From: Litorisediminicola beolgyonensis | Lineage (GTDB): Bacteria; Pseudomonadota; Alphaproteobacteria; Rhodobacterales; Rhodobacteraceae | Assembly (NCBI RefSeq): GCF_042679605.1 | Contig: NZ_JBHTMU010000006.1 | Location: 1 to 64,000, forward strand | DNA: 64,000 bases | Direction of reading: 5' to 3' | In this document: in pieces, positions 56,939 to 64,000 of the stretch | Layout: each line of letters opens with the position of its first letter | Position numbering within the stretch: position 1 is the first letter of the stretch | Notes under the pieces: generated by a model | The model's input: only the letters and a program-made list of their open reading frames with translations | Databases searched by the model: none | What the model was told of the DNA's origin: nothing | Program-made: the position numbers and the translations under genes

Positions 56939-57763
56939 TCAGAAGGCCGCGGTGACGGCCGCCATCGCTCCGGTGGTGTCGAGGCCGAGGAAGACGCCGG
57001 CCATCAGGACAACCGCGGCGGCGGCGCGGGCCGGTTCGGAGCGGGCGACTTCGTAGATCTTGCCCGGAGCCTGGGCCGCGATCTCGGCGACGCGCTCGTC
57101 GAGCGGCACGATGCCGTATTCTTCGCGGAGCGCGGCGAGCTCTTCTTCGTCGCAGACATGGGTCACGGCGAGGCGGATTTGCGCCTCGTAGGCCTGGATA
57201 TGGGCGTCGTAGCGCGGCGTCTCGAGACGGTTGGTCAGGGCGCGAGACAGGTGGTCGTTGCTCGACAGGGCGGGACGGGCGCGGCGGGGCGCGGCGAAGT
57301 AGGCGCGGCGGCGGATCGGGACGACGCGCTCGGCATCGGCTGCGGGGCGGGCCGGGCGGCGGCCGCCGAACTGGGCGTCGAGACCGGCGAGGAAGACGTC
57401 GCAGGGCAGGCGCACTTCGGTATCCGACCAGATCACGTGGCGCGGCGTCAGGCGGCTGGCGAGGATGTAGGCCATCTCGGCGAGCTTGGCGTCGATGCCG
57501 TCGAGCGGCATGCCGCAGGCGGTGTCCGAGGGGCGCAGCTTGAGCTCGAGCCGGGTTTCACCATGGGCGGTGTCGAGGGTCAGCTGACCGGCCAGTTCGG
57601 GACCGGAGAGGAGCACGCCGCTCAGCGTCTCGGTGCAGCTCTTGTTCCCCGAGAGCGACAGCTCGTCCATGAGATGGGTGAGGAGCGAGGCCATGCGGCG
57701 CTGCGAGAAGCTCTTGCCGGCGTCGAAGGTCAGGGTGGCGGTGGTGTTCAATGCGTAGGTCAT
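56939..57763 (-). CDS. Hypothetical protein with C-terminal membrane segment
   Basis: 274 residues from ATG 57763, preceded by GGAG. N-terminal alpha/beta region (TLTFDAGKSFSQRRMASLLTHLMDEL, QLTLDTAHGETRLELKLRPSDTACG) then a basic Ala/Arg-rich stretch, a helical part with CDEEELAALREEYGIVPLDERVAE and one membrane helix near 250-268 (AAAAVVLMAGVFLGLDTTG). No family is recognised. It has an AT-rich leader and its own terminator, which points to a real, separately controlled gene. Confidence 0.68.
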   Translation of the reverse strand: MTYALNTTATLTFDAGKSFSQRRMASLLTHLMDELSLSGNKSCTETLSGVLLSGPELAGQLTLDTAHGETRLELKLRPSDTACGMPLDGIDAKLAEMAYILASRLTPRHVIWSDTEVRLPCDVFLAGLDAQFGGRRPARPAADAERVVPIRRRAYFAAPRRARPALSSNDHLSRALTNRLETPRYDAHIQAYEAQIRLAVTHVCDEEELAALREEYGIVPLDERVAEIAAQAPGKIYEVARSEPARAAAAVVLMAGVFLGLDTTGAMAAVTAAF

Positions 57764-58060
57764 CTTCGGTTCTCCAAGCTCTTTGGCTTATGTCTGCGAT
57801 GATTTTTTCTTTCGCAGATCGTTTTGATGAGACCGAGATTGCAGACGATTCGAGCCAATATTTTGGTTGATGCAGGACAAATAAAAGGCAACCGGCCCCA
57901 TAAGAGGCCGTTTGGGCGTAGTCTCGCCACAAAGAGAAAACTTTGAGTCAAAAGACCCGGGATTGCGGCGCAAATGACCGAATCCCGAAGTCAGCGACTT
58001 GGATTTATCGCGCTATGCCAATGGGATACGTCATTTCTATGGCGCTATTCCGATAATAAT
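57764..58060. promoter_or_regulatory. AT-rich intergenic region upstream of the 57 kb hypothetical gene
   Basis: About 300 bases without a supported gene, clearly AT-richer than its neighbours. It holds the promoter of the hypothetical gene and a small stem CGGCC-ccataaga-GGCCG followed by TTT near 57892-57912. No tRNA, riboswitch or repeat was recognised. The long leader suggests regulation or a missed small RNA. Confidence 0.4.
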
Positions 58061-58087
58061 AAAACGGCGCGCCGAGGCGCGCCGTTT
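58061..58087 (-). terminator. Intrinsic terminator of glnA
   Basis: Near-perfect palindrome AAACGGCGCGCC-GA-GGCGCGCCGTTT (58062-58087) with A/T tracts at both edges, 28 bases after the glnA stop. The stem is GC-only in its inner nine pairs. Confidence 0.85.
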
Positions 58088-58115
58088 CGTCACTGTCTCG
58101 AATGGGGTGGCTGAG

Positions 58116-59522
58116 TCAGCAGCTGTAGTACATCTGGAACTCGACCGGATGCGGGGTGTGCTCATAGAGCTCGAGCTCTTCCATCTTGAGCTCGATGTAA
58201 CCCTCGATCTGGCTTTCCGAGAACACGTCGCCTGCGAGCAGGAAGTCCTTGTCCTTCTGCAGTTCGTCGAGCGCTTCGCGCAGCGAGCCACAGACGGTCG
58301 GGATGCCGGCCAGCTCTTCGGCGGGCAGGTCGTAGAGGTTCTTGTCCATCGCCTCGCCCGGATCGATCTTGTTCTTGATGCCGTCGAGACCTGCCATCAG
58401 GAGCGCGGCGAAGCACAGGTAGGGGTTCGCCGAGGGATCGGGGAAGCGGGCCTCGACGCGCTTGGCCTTCGGGCTTTCCGTCCACGGGATACGAACGCAG
58501 CCCGAGCGGTTGCGTGCGGAATAGGCGCGCAGAACAGGAGCTTCGAAGCCGGGGATCAGGCGCTTGTAGGAGTTGGTGGACGGGTTGGTGAAGGCGTTGA
58601 GCGCCTTGGCGTGCTTCAGGATGCCGCCGATGTAGTAGAGCGCCTCCTGGCTGAGGTCGGCATACTTGTCGCCCGCGAAGAGCGGCTTGCCGTCCTTCCA
58701 GATCGACATGTTGCAGTGCATGCCGGTGCCGTTGTCGCCATAGATCGGCTTCGGCATGAAGGTCGCCGACTTGCCATAGGCGTCCGCCACGTTGTGGATG
58801 ACGTACTTGTACTTCTGAAGGTGGTCGGCCTGCTCGGTGAGCGTGCCGAAGATCAGGCCAAGCTCGTGCTGGCACGACGCCACCTCGTGGTGATGCTTGT
58901 CGACCTTCATGCCCATGCGCTTCATGGTCGAGAGCATCTCGCCGCGGATGTCCTGGGCGTGGTCGGTCGGGTTGACCGGGAAGTAGCCGCCCTTGATGCC
59001 GGGACGATGGCCCATGTTGCCCATCTCGTACTCGGTGTCGGTGTTCCACGCCGCGTCGATGGCATCGACCTCGTAGGACACCTTGTTCATCGAGTTCGAG
59101 AAACGGACGTTGTCGAACAGGAAGAACTCGGCCTCGGGGCCCCAGTAGGAGACGTCGCCGATGCCGGAGGACTTGAGATAGGCCTCTGCCTTCTGTGCGG
59201 TGCCGCGCGGGTCGCGGTCATAGGCCTCGCCGGTGTCGGGCTCGACCACGGTGCAGTGAATGCAGAGCGTCTTCTCGGCGTAGAACGGGTCGATATAGGC
59301 GCTGTCGGTATCCGGCATGAGTTTCATGTCGGAGGCTTCGATGGACTTCCAGCCAGCGATGGAGGAGCCGTCGAACATGAAGCCTTCGTCGAGGAAATCC
59401 TCGTCGACCTGGTCGGCCATGACGGTCACGTGCTGCAGCTTGCCGCGCGGGTCGGTGAACCGGATGTCGACATAGGCGACATCTTCGTCCTTCATGGTCT
59501 TGAGAACCGCATCCTTGCTCAT
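58116..59522 (-). CDS. glnA: Glutamine synthetase type I
   Basis: 468 residues, exactly the E. coli length class. The adenylylation Tyr is Y397 (KNLYDLPAEE). Other motifs: FDGSSIAGW (N-terminal beta-grasp), GPEAEFFLFD (metal ligands), HHEVASCQHELG, and NRSGCVRIP. It condenses glutamate and ammonia, with control by GlnE/PII through the adjacent glnB. Co-transcribed with glnB, which is 53 bases upstream. Confidence 0.98.
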   Translation of the reverse strand: MSKDAVLKTMKDEDVAYVDIRFTDPRGKLQHVTVMADQVDEDFLDEGFMFDGSSIAGWKSIEASDMKLMPDTDSAYIDPFYAEKTLCIHCTVVEPDTGEAYDRDPRGTAQKAEAYLKSSGIGDVSYWGPEAEFFLFDNVRFSNSMNKVSYEVDAIDAAWNTDTEYEMGNMGHRPGIKGGYFPVNPTDHAQDIRGEMLSTMKRMGMKVDKHHHEVASCQHELGLIFGTLTEQADHLQKYKYVIHNVADAYGKSATFMPKPIYGDNGTGMHCNMSIWKDGKPLFAGDKYADLSQEALYYIGGILKHAKALNAFTNPSTNSYKRLIPGFEAPVLRAYSARNRSGCVRIPWTESPKAKRVEARFPDPSANPYLCFAALLMAGLDGIKNKIDPGEAMDKNLYDLPAEELAGIPTVCGSLREALDELQKDKDFLLAGDVFSESQIEGYIELKMEELELYEHTPHPVEFQMYYSC

Positions 59523-59575
59523 TCTCTACAATCCCTTTCTTCGGTCTGAATTGGTTGGGGTTCGGTCGGCGGGCG

Positions 59576-59914
59576 TCAGAGCGCCTCGGACCCGGTTTCG
59601 CCGGTGCGGATCCGGATCGCCTGCTCGATGGTCGAGACGAAGATCTTGCCGTCGCCGATCTTGTCGGTCTTCGCGGCCGAGACGATGGCCTCGATCGCGC
59701 CGTCGACCTGATCGTCGTCCAGCACGACCTCGATCTTCACCTTGGGAAGGAAGTCGACCACGTATTCGGCTCCGCGATAGAGCTCGGTGTGGCCCTTCTG
59801 GCGGCCGAAACCTTTCACTTCGACGACGCTGAGGCCCTGGATGCCAGCATCCTGGAGCGCCTCTTTCACCTCGTCGAGTTTGAACGGTTTGATGATCGCC
59901 TCGATCTTTTTCAT
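59576..59914 (-). CDS. glnB: Nitrogen regulatory protein P-II
   Basis: 112 residues, full PII length. T-loop YRGAEY with the uridylylation site Y51; KKIEAIIKPFKLDEVKEAL at the N terminus; C-terminal GDGKIFV and IRIRTGETG. It senses 2-oxoglutarate, ATP and ADP and controls NtrB, GlnE and others. The glnB-glnA operon is standard in alphaproteobacteria. No sigma-54 promoter was evident in 59915-60052. Confidence 0.97.
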   Translation of the reverse strand: MKKIEAIIKPFKLDEVKEALQDAGIQGLSVVEVKGFGRQKGHTELYRGAEYVVDFLPKVKIEVVLDDDQVDGAIEAIVSAAKTDKIGDGKIFVSTIEQAIRIRTGETGSEAL

Positions 59915-60052
59915 GCCTTGCCTCCCAGCACTCGGTTTGGAACGCTGCAGACCATGTCGCGCGGGAGGCCACAATCGCTGGCGAGGCCGATTGTGGGGGC
60001 GGCGGAACAGGAAGAGAGCTCGCGTCGAAATTTTGAGCAAGATGCACACGAA

Positions 60053-61687
60053 ATGAGCAGAATTGAATCGACGCCGGCGGAGATGTCGGAAATCCTGACC
60101 GCGGCGCAGATGGGCGCGGCGGAACGCTTCGAGATGGAGCGCGGCACCGTCACCGGGCTCGAGCTCATGGAGCGGGCCGGGCGGGGCGTGGTCGATACGC
60201 TTTTCGCGCGATGGCCCGAGCTTGCGCAGGCGCCGAAGCGGGCGATCGTCCTCTGCGGTCCGGGCAATAATGGCGGCGACGGTTTCGTCGTCGCGCGGCT
60301 CCTCAAGGGCTGGGGCTGGGAGATCGACCTCTTTCTCTATGGAGACGCCGCGCGCCTCAAAGGCGATGCCGCCACGAATTGCGCCCGTTGGAAGGAGATC
60401 GGTGCCGTGCGCGCGGTCGAGGAGATCGCCGACGAGGACGCGCTTCTGGAGCTTGAGGCGGCGGTTTTCGTTGACGCGCTTTTTGGCACGGGGCTGACCC
60501 GCCCGGTCGAGGCGCGAGGCACCGCGCTCGGGGCGTTTTTCGATCTGACCGAGGCGCGCCACGCCGATTACGGACCGAAGGTCGTGTCGGTCGATCTGCC
60601 ATCGGGGCTCTGCAGCGACAGTGGTCGGGTGCTGGGTGCGGCGATCCGGGCCGATCTGACCGTCAGCTTTCACGCTCTGAAGCGCGGTCATCTTTTGTCC
60701 GATGGGCCGTTCCATTGCGGAAGGGTTGCAGTGGTCGATATCGGTCTGCCGTCGCCGCATCGCCAGAGGCTGTCGCCAGACGTGCGCGACGGCTTGCCCG
60801 AGGACCAGCGGCTGTGCCTCTTTCCCGTGACCGCGCCGCTGGGGCGTCTCGGGAAGGGCGGCAGCGGCCATAAATACAGCCACGGCCACGCGCTGGTCCT
60901 GACCGGCGGGGCAGGGCGCACAGGCGCGGCCCGACTTGCGGCGCGCGCGGCGCTGCGTGTCGGAGCGGGGCTGGTGACGCTCGGCGTGCCGGGAGCGGCG
61001 CAGCAGGAGGTCGCGTGCCAGATCACCGCCCTGATGCTGCGCCGGATCGAGGACGCGGCGGGATTGTCCGCGGCGCTCGAGGACCCGCGCCTGACATCGC
61101 TCTGCCTCGGCCCCGGATTGGGCATCGAGCGCGCCCGGGCGCTCGTTCCGGCGGCGCTGTCTGCCGGACCCGGACGGCGCGTCGTGCTCGATGCCGATGC
61201 GTTGACGGCGTTCGACGATGCCCCCGAGGACCTCTTCGCTATGCTGCACGAGGATGTCGTCCTCACCCCGCATCGGGGCGAGTTCACACGGCTCTTTCCC
61301 GACCTGGCCGAGGCGCTCTCGAAGCCCGCGGATCGCGGACCGGCGCTGTCGAGAGTCGATGTGGCGCGCGCCGCCGCGTCGCGGGCCGGGGCGGTTCTCC
61401 TGCTGAAAGGGCCCGACACGGTGATCGCGGCGCCGAACGGCGCTTGCGTCGTCCATGCCGCGGCTTACGCGCGGTCGGCCCCCTGGCTCGCCACCGCCGG
61501 ATCGGGCGATGTGTTGGCCGGTCTCATCTGCGGGTTGATGGCGCGCGGCATGACGCCGTTCATGGCCGCGCAGGATGCCACATGGCTCCATGTCGAGGCC
61601 GCCCGTCGCTTCGGTCCGGGCCTCATCTCCGAGGACCTGCCCGAGATGATCCCGGCGGTCCTGGCCGATCTCGAGGAGCGTGCCTAG
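60053..61687 (+). CDS. nnr: Bifunctional NAD(P)H-hydrate epimerase/dehydratase
   Basis: 544 residues from ATG 60053. N-terminal epimerase domain (about 1-215): LELMERAGRGV, VLCGPGNNGGDGFVVARLLKGWG and VSVDLPSGLCSDSG. C-terminal ADP-dependent dehydratase domain (about 245-540): ALVLTGGAGRTGAARLAARAALRVGAGLVTL, VLDADALTAF, VLTPHRGEF and TAGSGDVLAGLICGL. It repairs hydrated NADH and NADPH. Divergent from glnB. Confidence 0.94.
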   Translation: MSRIESTPAEMSEILTAAQMGAAERFEMERGTVTGLELMERAGRGVVDTLFARWPELAQAPKRAIVLCGPGNNGGDGFVVARLLKGWGWEIDLFLYGDAARLKGDAATNCARWKEIGAVRAVEEIADEDALLELEAAVFVDALFGTGLTRPVEARGTALGAFFDLTEARHADYGPKVVSVDLPSGLCSDSGRVLGAAIRADLTVSFHALKRGHLLSDGPFHCGRVAVVDIGLPSPHRQRLSPDVRDGLPEDQRLCLFPVTAPLGRLGKGGSGHKYSHGHALVLTGGAGRTGAARLAARAALRVGAGLVTLGVPGAAQQEVACQITALMLRRIEDAAGLSAALEDPRLTSLCLGPGLGIERARALVPAALSAGPGRRVVLDADALTAFDDAPEDLFAMLHEDVVLTPHRGEFTRLFPDLAEALSKPADRGPALSRVDVARAAASRAGAVLLLKGPDTVIAAPNGACVVHAAAYARSAPWLATAGSGDVLAGLICGLMARGMTPFMAAQDATWLHVEAARRFGPGLISEDLPEMIPAVLADLEERA

Positions 61688-61695
61688 CGGTCATG

Positions 61696-61724
61696 AAAAA
61701 AGGCAGGGGGCCACCCTGCCTTTT
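61696..61724. terminator. Bidirectional intrinsic terminator
   Basis: AAAAAA, 7-base-pair stem GGCAGGG-GGCCA-CCCTGCC (61702-61720), then TTTT. It sits eight bases after the nnr stop and serves the convergent Hint gene on the other strand as well. Confidence 0.88.
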
Positions 61725-61761
61725 CTCGTGCGGGCAGCGGCTCCCGCGGGGTGCAATGGGC

Positions 61762-62268
61762 TCAGGCCTCGGCCATCTCCGGCTGTGCCGAGGCAACCTC
61801 GAGCCCGTCTGCGTAAAGGATGTGCGGCGTGTCGAACACGAGCTCCACCGTGGTGATCTCGCGCATCCCGAGGTCACGGATGAACTCGCCATCGACAAGG
61901 CGCTTGGCGGGAACCAGCGCCTGCTTCGCACCGAAGAGGGCCTCGGCGCGCCAGTCGCGGATCAGGATTTCCTGGCTTGCGGGAAGCACCGCATCGCGAT
62001 CGGGACGGGTGTTGCCCAGCGATCCCGCACGGATTCCGATGGCCCGGACCGTGCGCTTGGTGATGCGGACCTCCGCGACGACGGCCATTCCGCTGTCGCG
62101 GGTGATGACGCGGTCGCCCGCCGAGATGAACTCTACCGGCAAGGCGCCATCGAGTGTCAGCACGGTGGTGCCGGCGACAAGGGCGTTTGCGGGGGAAAGC
62201 TCTGAATGGCGTGCTGCGGCGGTGGCCGCATCTGCACGCCGGACCGTTTTCGGTTCCATCGGCGTCAT
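61762..62268 (-). CDS. Hint-domain (Hedgehog/intein) protein
   Basis: 168 residues from ATG 62268 (62259 also possible). The Hint fold is suggested by LVAGTTVLTLDGALPVEFISAGDRVITRD near the N terminus, SQEILIRDWRAEALFGAKQALVPAKRLVD (the H-x-h-like block is changed to SQE-I) and VELVFDTPHILYADGLEVAS. The residue that is the nucleophile Cys in self-processing Hint domains is not Cys here (ANALVAGT). It is probably not autocatalytic. Function unknown; common in roseobacters. Confidence 0.75.
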   Translation of the reverse strand: MTPMEPKTVRRADAATAAARHSELSPANALVAGTTVLTLDGALPVEFISAGDRVITRDSGMAVVAEVRITKRTVRAIGIRAGSLGNTRPDRDAVLPASQEILIRDWRAEALFGAKQALVPAKRLVDGEFIRDLGMREITTVELVFDTPHILYADGLEVASAQPEMAEA

Positions 62269-62429
62269 CCTGTCTGTTCCTGCCTCGAGTTTTTGCGCCA
62301 CAATATGGCAAGAATGCGTTCACGCCGAGACCTTTCTAGGCCGATTTTTCCTCTCGCATCCCTTGTGTGGCTTTGCTACAGAGCGCCGGAACCGGGGTCG
62401 GGCGGAAGCGCGGCCCCGCGATGGTTTCA

Positions 62430-62514
62430 GCGGGTGTGGCGAAATTGGTAGACGCACCAGATTTAGGTTCTGGCGCCGCAAGGCGTGGGGGTTCAAGTCC
62501 CTCCACCCGCACCA
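62430..62514 (+). tRNA. tRNA-Leu (anticodon TAG)
   Basis: Acceptor GCGGGTG pairs with CACCCGC. The anticodon stem CCAGA/TCTGG encloses TTTAGGT (anticodon TAG). A long variable arm (CGCCGCAAGGCG) marks the class II tRNA-Leu fold, and the T arm has GTTCAAGTCC. Discriminator A and CCA are encoded (62511-62514). 85 bases. Confidence 0.97.
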
Positions 62515-62539
62515 GAGGACGAGAGTGAGGATCACTGAG

Positions 62540-63871
62540 ATGCAGGTCACCGAGACCCTGAACGACGGCCTGAAGCGCGGCTACGCGATCGTGCTGACCG
62601 CCGATGAACTGGACGCGAAGGTCACTGAGAAACTGACCGAGGCGCAGCCCGATATCGAGATGAAGGGCTTCCGCAAGGGCAAGGTGCCGCTGCCGCTCCT
62701 GCGCAAGCAGTTTGGCCAGCGCCTGATGGGCGAGGCGATGCAGGAAAGCATCGACGGCGCCATGAACAAGCATTTCGAGGACTCCGGCGACCGCCCGGCG
62801 CTCCAGCCCGAGGTCAAGATGACCAACGAGGACTGGAAAGAGGGCGACGACGTCCATGTCGAGATGAACTACGAGAAGCTCCCCGAGGTGCCCGAGCTCG
62901 ATCTCTCGGACGTGTCGGTCGAGAAGCTCGTGGCCAAGGCCGATGACAAGGACGTCGACGAGGCGCTCGCCAATCTTGCCGAGACCGCGCAGGACTTCCA
63001 GGCCCGCAAGAAGGGCGTGAAGTCGAAGGATGGCGACCAGGTCGTGATCGACTTCGTCGGCAAGGTCGACGGCGAGCCCTTCGAGGGCGGCGCGGCCGAG
63101 GATTACCCGCTGGTCCTGGGCTCCAACAGCTTCATCCCCGGCTTCGAGGATCAGCTCGTGGGCGTGACCGCGGGCGAGGAGAAGGCCGTCGAGGTCACCT
63201 TCCCCGAGGAATACGGCGCCGAGAACCTCGCCGGGAAAGCGGCCGTCTTCGACGTGACCGTCAAGGAGGTCAAGAAGCCTGTCGCCGCCAAGATCGACGA
63301 CGAGCTGGCCAAGAAGTTCGGCGCCGAGGATCTCGAGGCGCTCAAGGGCCAGATCCGCGAGCGGCTCGAGGCCGAGTACGCCGGTGCCGCGCGCCAGGTG
63401 ATGAAGCGCGGCCTCCTGGACGCGCTGGACGGCAAGGTCTCCTTCGACCTGCCGCCGAGCCTCGTCGAGGCCGAGGCCAAGCAGATCGCGCACCAGATCT
63501 ACCACGAAGAGCACCCTGAGGATCACGGCCACGACCACGGCGAGATCGAGCCGACCGAGGAGCAGCAGAAGCTCGCCGAGCGCCGCGTGCGCCTCGGGCT
63601 CCTGCTCGCCGAGATCGGCCAGAAGGCCGAGGTCCAGGTGTCCGACGCCGAGATGACCCAGGCGATCATGTCCCAGGCGCGCCAGTACCCGGGCCAGGAA
63701 CGCGCCTTCTTCGACTTCGTGCGCCAGAACCCGCAGATGCAGCAGCAGCTCCGCGCCCCGATCTTCGAGGACAAGGTCATCGACCACATCGTCGAGCAGG
63801 CCAATGTCACCGAGAAAGAGGTGTCGAAGGACGAGCTCCAGAAGGCCGTCGAGGCCCTCGACGAGGAGTGA
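62540..63871 (+). CDS. tig: Trigger factor
   Basis: 443 residues from ATG 62540. Ribosome-binding loop GFRKGKVPLPLLRKQFG near 43-59, central FKBP-type PPIase domain at about 160-245 (GDQVVIDFVGKVDGEPFEGG, NSFIPGFEDQLVG), and the C-terminal chaperone arms. A His/Asp/Glu-rich stretch near 315-330 (HEEHPEDHGHDHGE) is unusual. It binds nascent chains at the ribosome exit. The start is 26 bases after the tRNA-Leu CCA. Confidence 0.96.
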   Translation: MQVTETLNDGLKRGYAIVLTADELDAKVTEKLTEAQPDIEMKGFRKGKVPLPLLRKQFGQRLMGEAMQESIDGAMNKHFEDSGDRPALQPEVKMTNEDWKEGDDVHVEMNYEKLPEVPELDLSDVSVEKLVAKADDKDVDEALANLAETAQDFQARKKGVKSKDGDQVVIDFVGKVDGEPFEGGAAEDYPLVLGSNSFIPGFEDQLVGVTAGEEKAVEVTFPEEYGAENLAGKAAVFDVTVKEVKKPVAAKIDDELAKKFGAEDLEALKGQIRERLEAEYAGAARQVMKRGLLDALDGKVSFDLPPSLVEAEAKQIAHQIYHEEHPEDHGHDHGEIEPTEEQQKLAERRVRLGLLLAEIGQKAEVQVSDAEMTQAIMSQARQYPGQERAFFDFVRQNPQMQQQLRAPIFEDKVIDHIVEQANVTEKEVSKDELQKAVEALDEE

Positions 63872-63922
63872 TCCCGCGCTCCGCCGGTCCCTTCGGGGGC
63901 GGTGGAGAGCGATGAAATTGAG

Positions 63923-63954
63923 AACCGCCCTCCGGTTGGGGGGGGCGGTTTTTT
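63923..63954 (+). terminator. Intrinsic terminator of tig
   Basis: Stem AACCGCCC/GGGCGGTT (63923-63930 with 63943-63950) followed by TTTT, 51 bases after the tig stop. Confidence 0.88.
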
Positions 63955-64000
63955 ATGAGTTTCTCTAGAATAAAAGGTAGCAAGCGATCCTGAATCGAGC

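Noticed and set aside
59915..60052. Sigma-54/NtrC promoter for glnBA
   Set aside because: No GG-N10-GC element with proper flanks and no NtrC dyad was seen, although regulation by nitrogen is expected for the operon.

Overview
The window looks like ordinary chromosome from a Rhodobacteraceae (Roseobacter-type) alphaproteobacterium. The evidence is the high GC content, the gene orders yceD-rpmF-plsX-fabH-ihfA-merR, ppx-rlmE, rodZ-ispG, ccmABCDG and glnB-glnA, a C4-pathway hemA whose active-site Lys falls at position 248, and a Com1-type DsbA. No phage, plasmid or CRISPR module was seen. The left edge (1-76) reads as the 5' end of an IS3-family element, followed by about 330 bases of AT-richer DNA with no gene.

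Layout. 0.4-2 kb: a fused membrane/spermidine-synthase-like protein. 2-6.6 kb: coxG-coxS-coxL-coxM, a form II molybdenum hydroxylase cluster. 6.7-10.7 kb: a four-gene minus-strand operon for polyprenyl-linked sugar transfer (GT2, LABN, two tandem GT39-like paralogs), one of which is strikingly AT-rich. 10.8-15.5 kb: tRNA-Pro and the ribosome/fatty acid/phospholipid cluster. 15.5-18.7 kb: a BamE-like lipoprotein, an OlsB-like acyltransferase and an ABC-F ATPase. 18.7-21.7 kb: a one-carbon cluster (MTHFR-like, HAD phosphatase, methyl-THF:corrinoid methyltransferase). 22-25 kb: a sulfotransferase-like protein, Ppx/GppA and RlmE. 25-28 kb: betI and choWV without choX. 28-32 kb: a fluoroacetate-dehalogenase-like hydrolase, a dipeptidase and an SMR-like protein. 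32-36 kb: hemA behind an FNR-type box, then rodZ and ispG. 36-39 kb: two paralogous Dsb proteins and an M48 protease. 39-43 kb: an aminotransferase and ccmABCDG. 43-54 kb: an AtoE-type transporter, an L,D-transpeptidase, aconitase, an LpxL-type acyltransferase, an isolated FliG and purB. 53-64 kb: bioY, DUF3445, MltB-type transglycosylase, glnBA, nnr, a Hint protein, tRNA-Leu and tig.

Candidate functional themes: envelope and lipid modification (GT operon, OlsB, LpxL-like, BamE-like, LDT, MltB, RodZ), cytochrome c and thiol chemistry (ccm, CcmG, Dsb pair, hemA), and methyl/one-carbon metabolism (corrinoid methyltransferase, MTHFR-like, choline uptake, DUF3445). No clearly unprecedented system was found. 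The best leads are the AT-rich GT paralog with a possible recombination edge, three tandem-hairpin loci plus a second hairpin element, the form II Cox cluster without coxDEF, a hydrolase carrying every defluorinase active-site residue, the choWV operon lacking its binding protein, and the degenerate Dsb and Hint proteins. All functional calls are made by eye from motifs and context; no database search was run.
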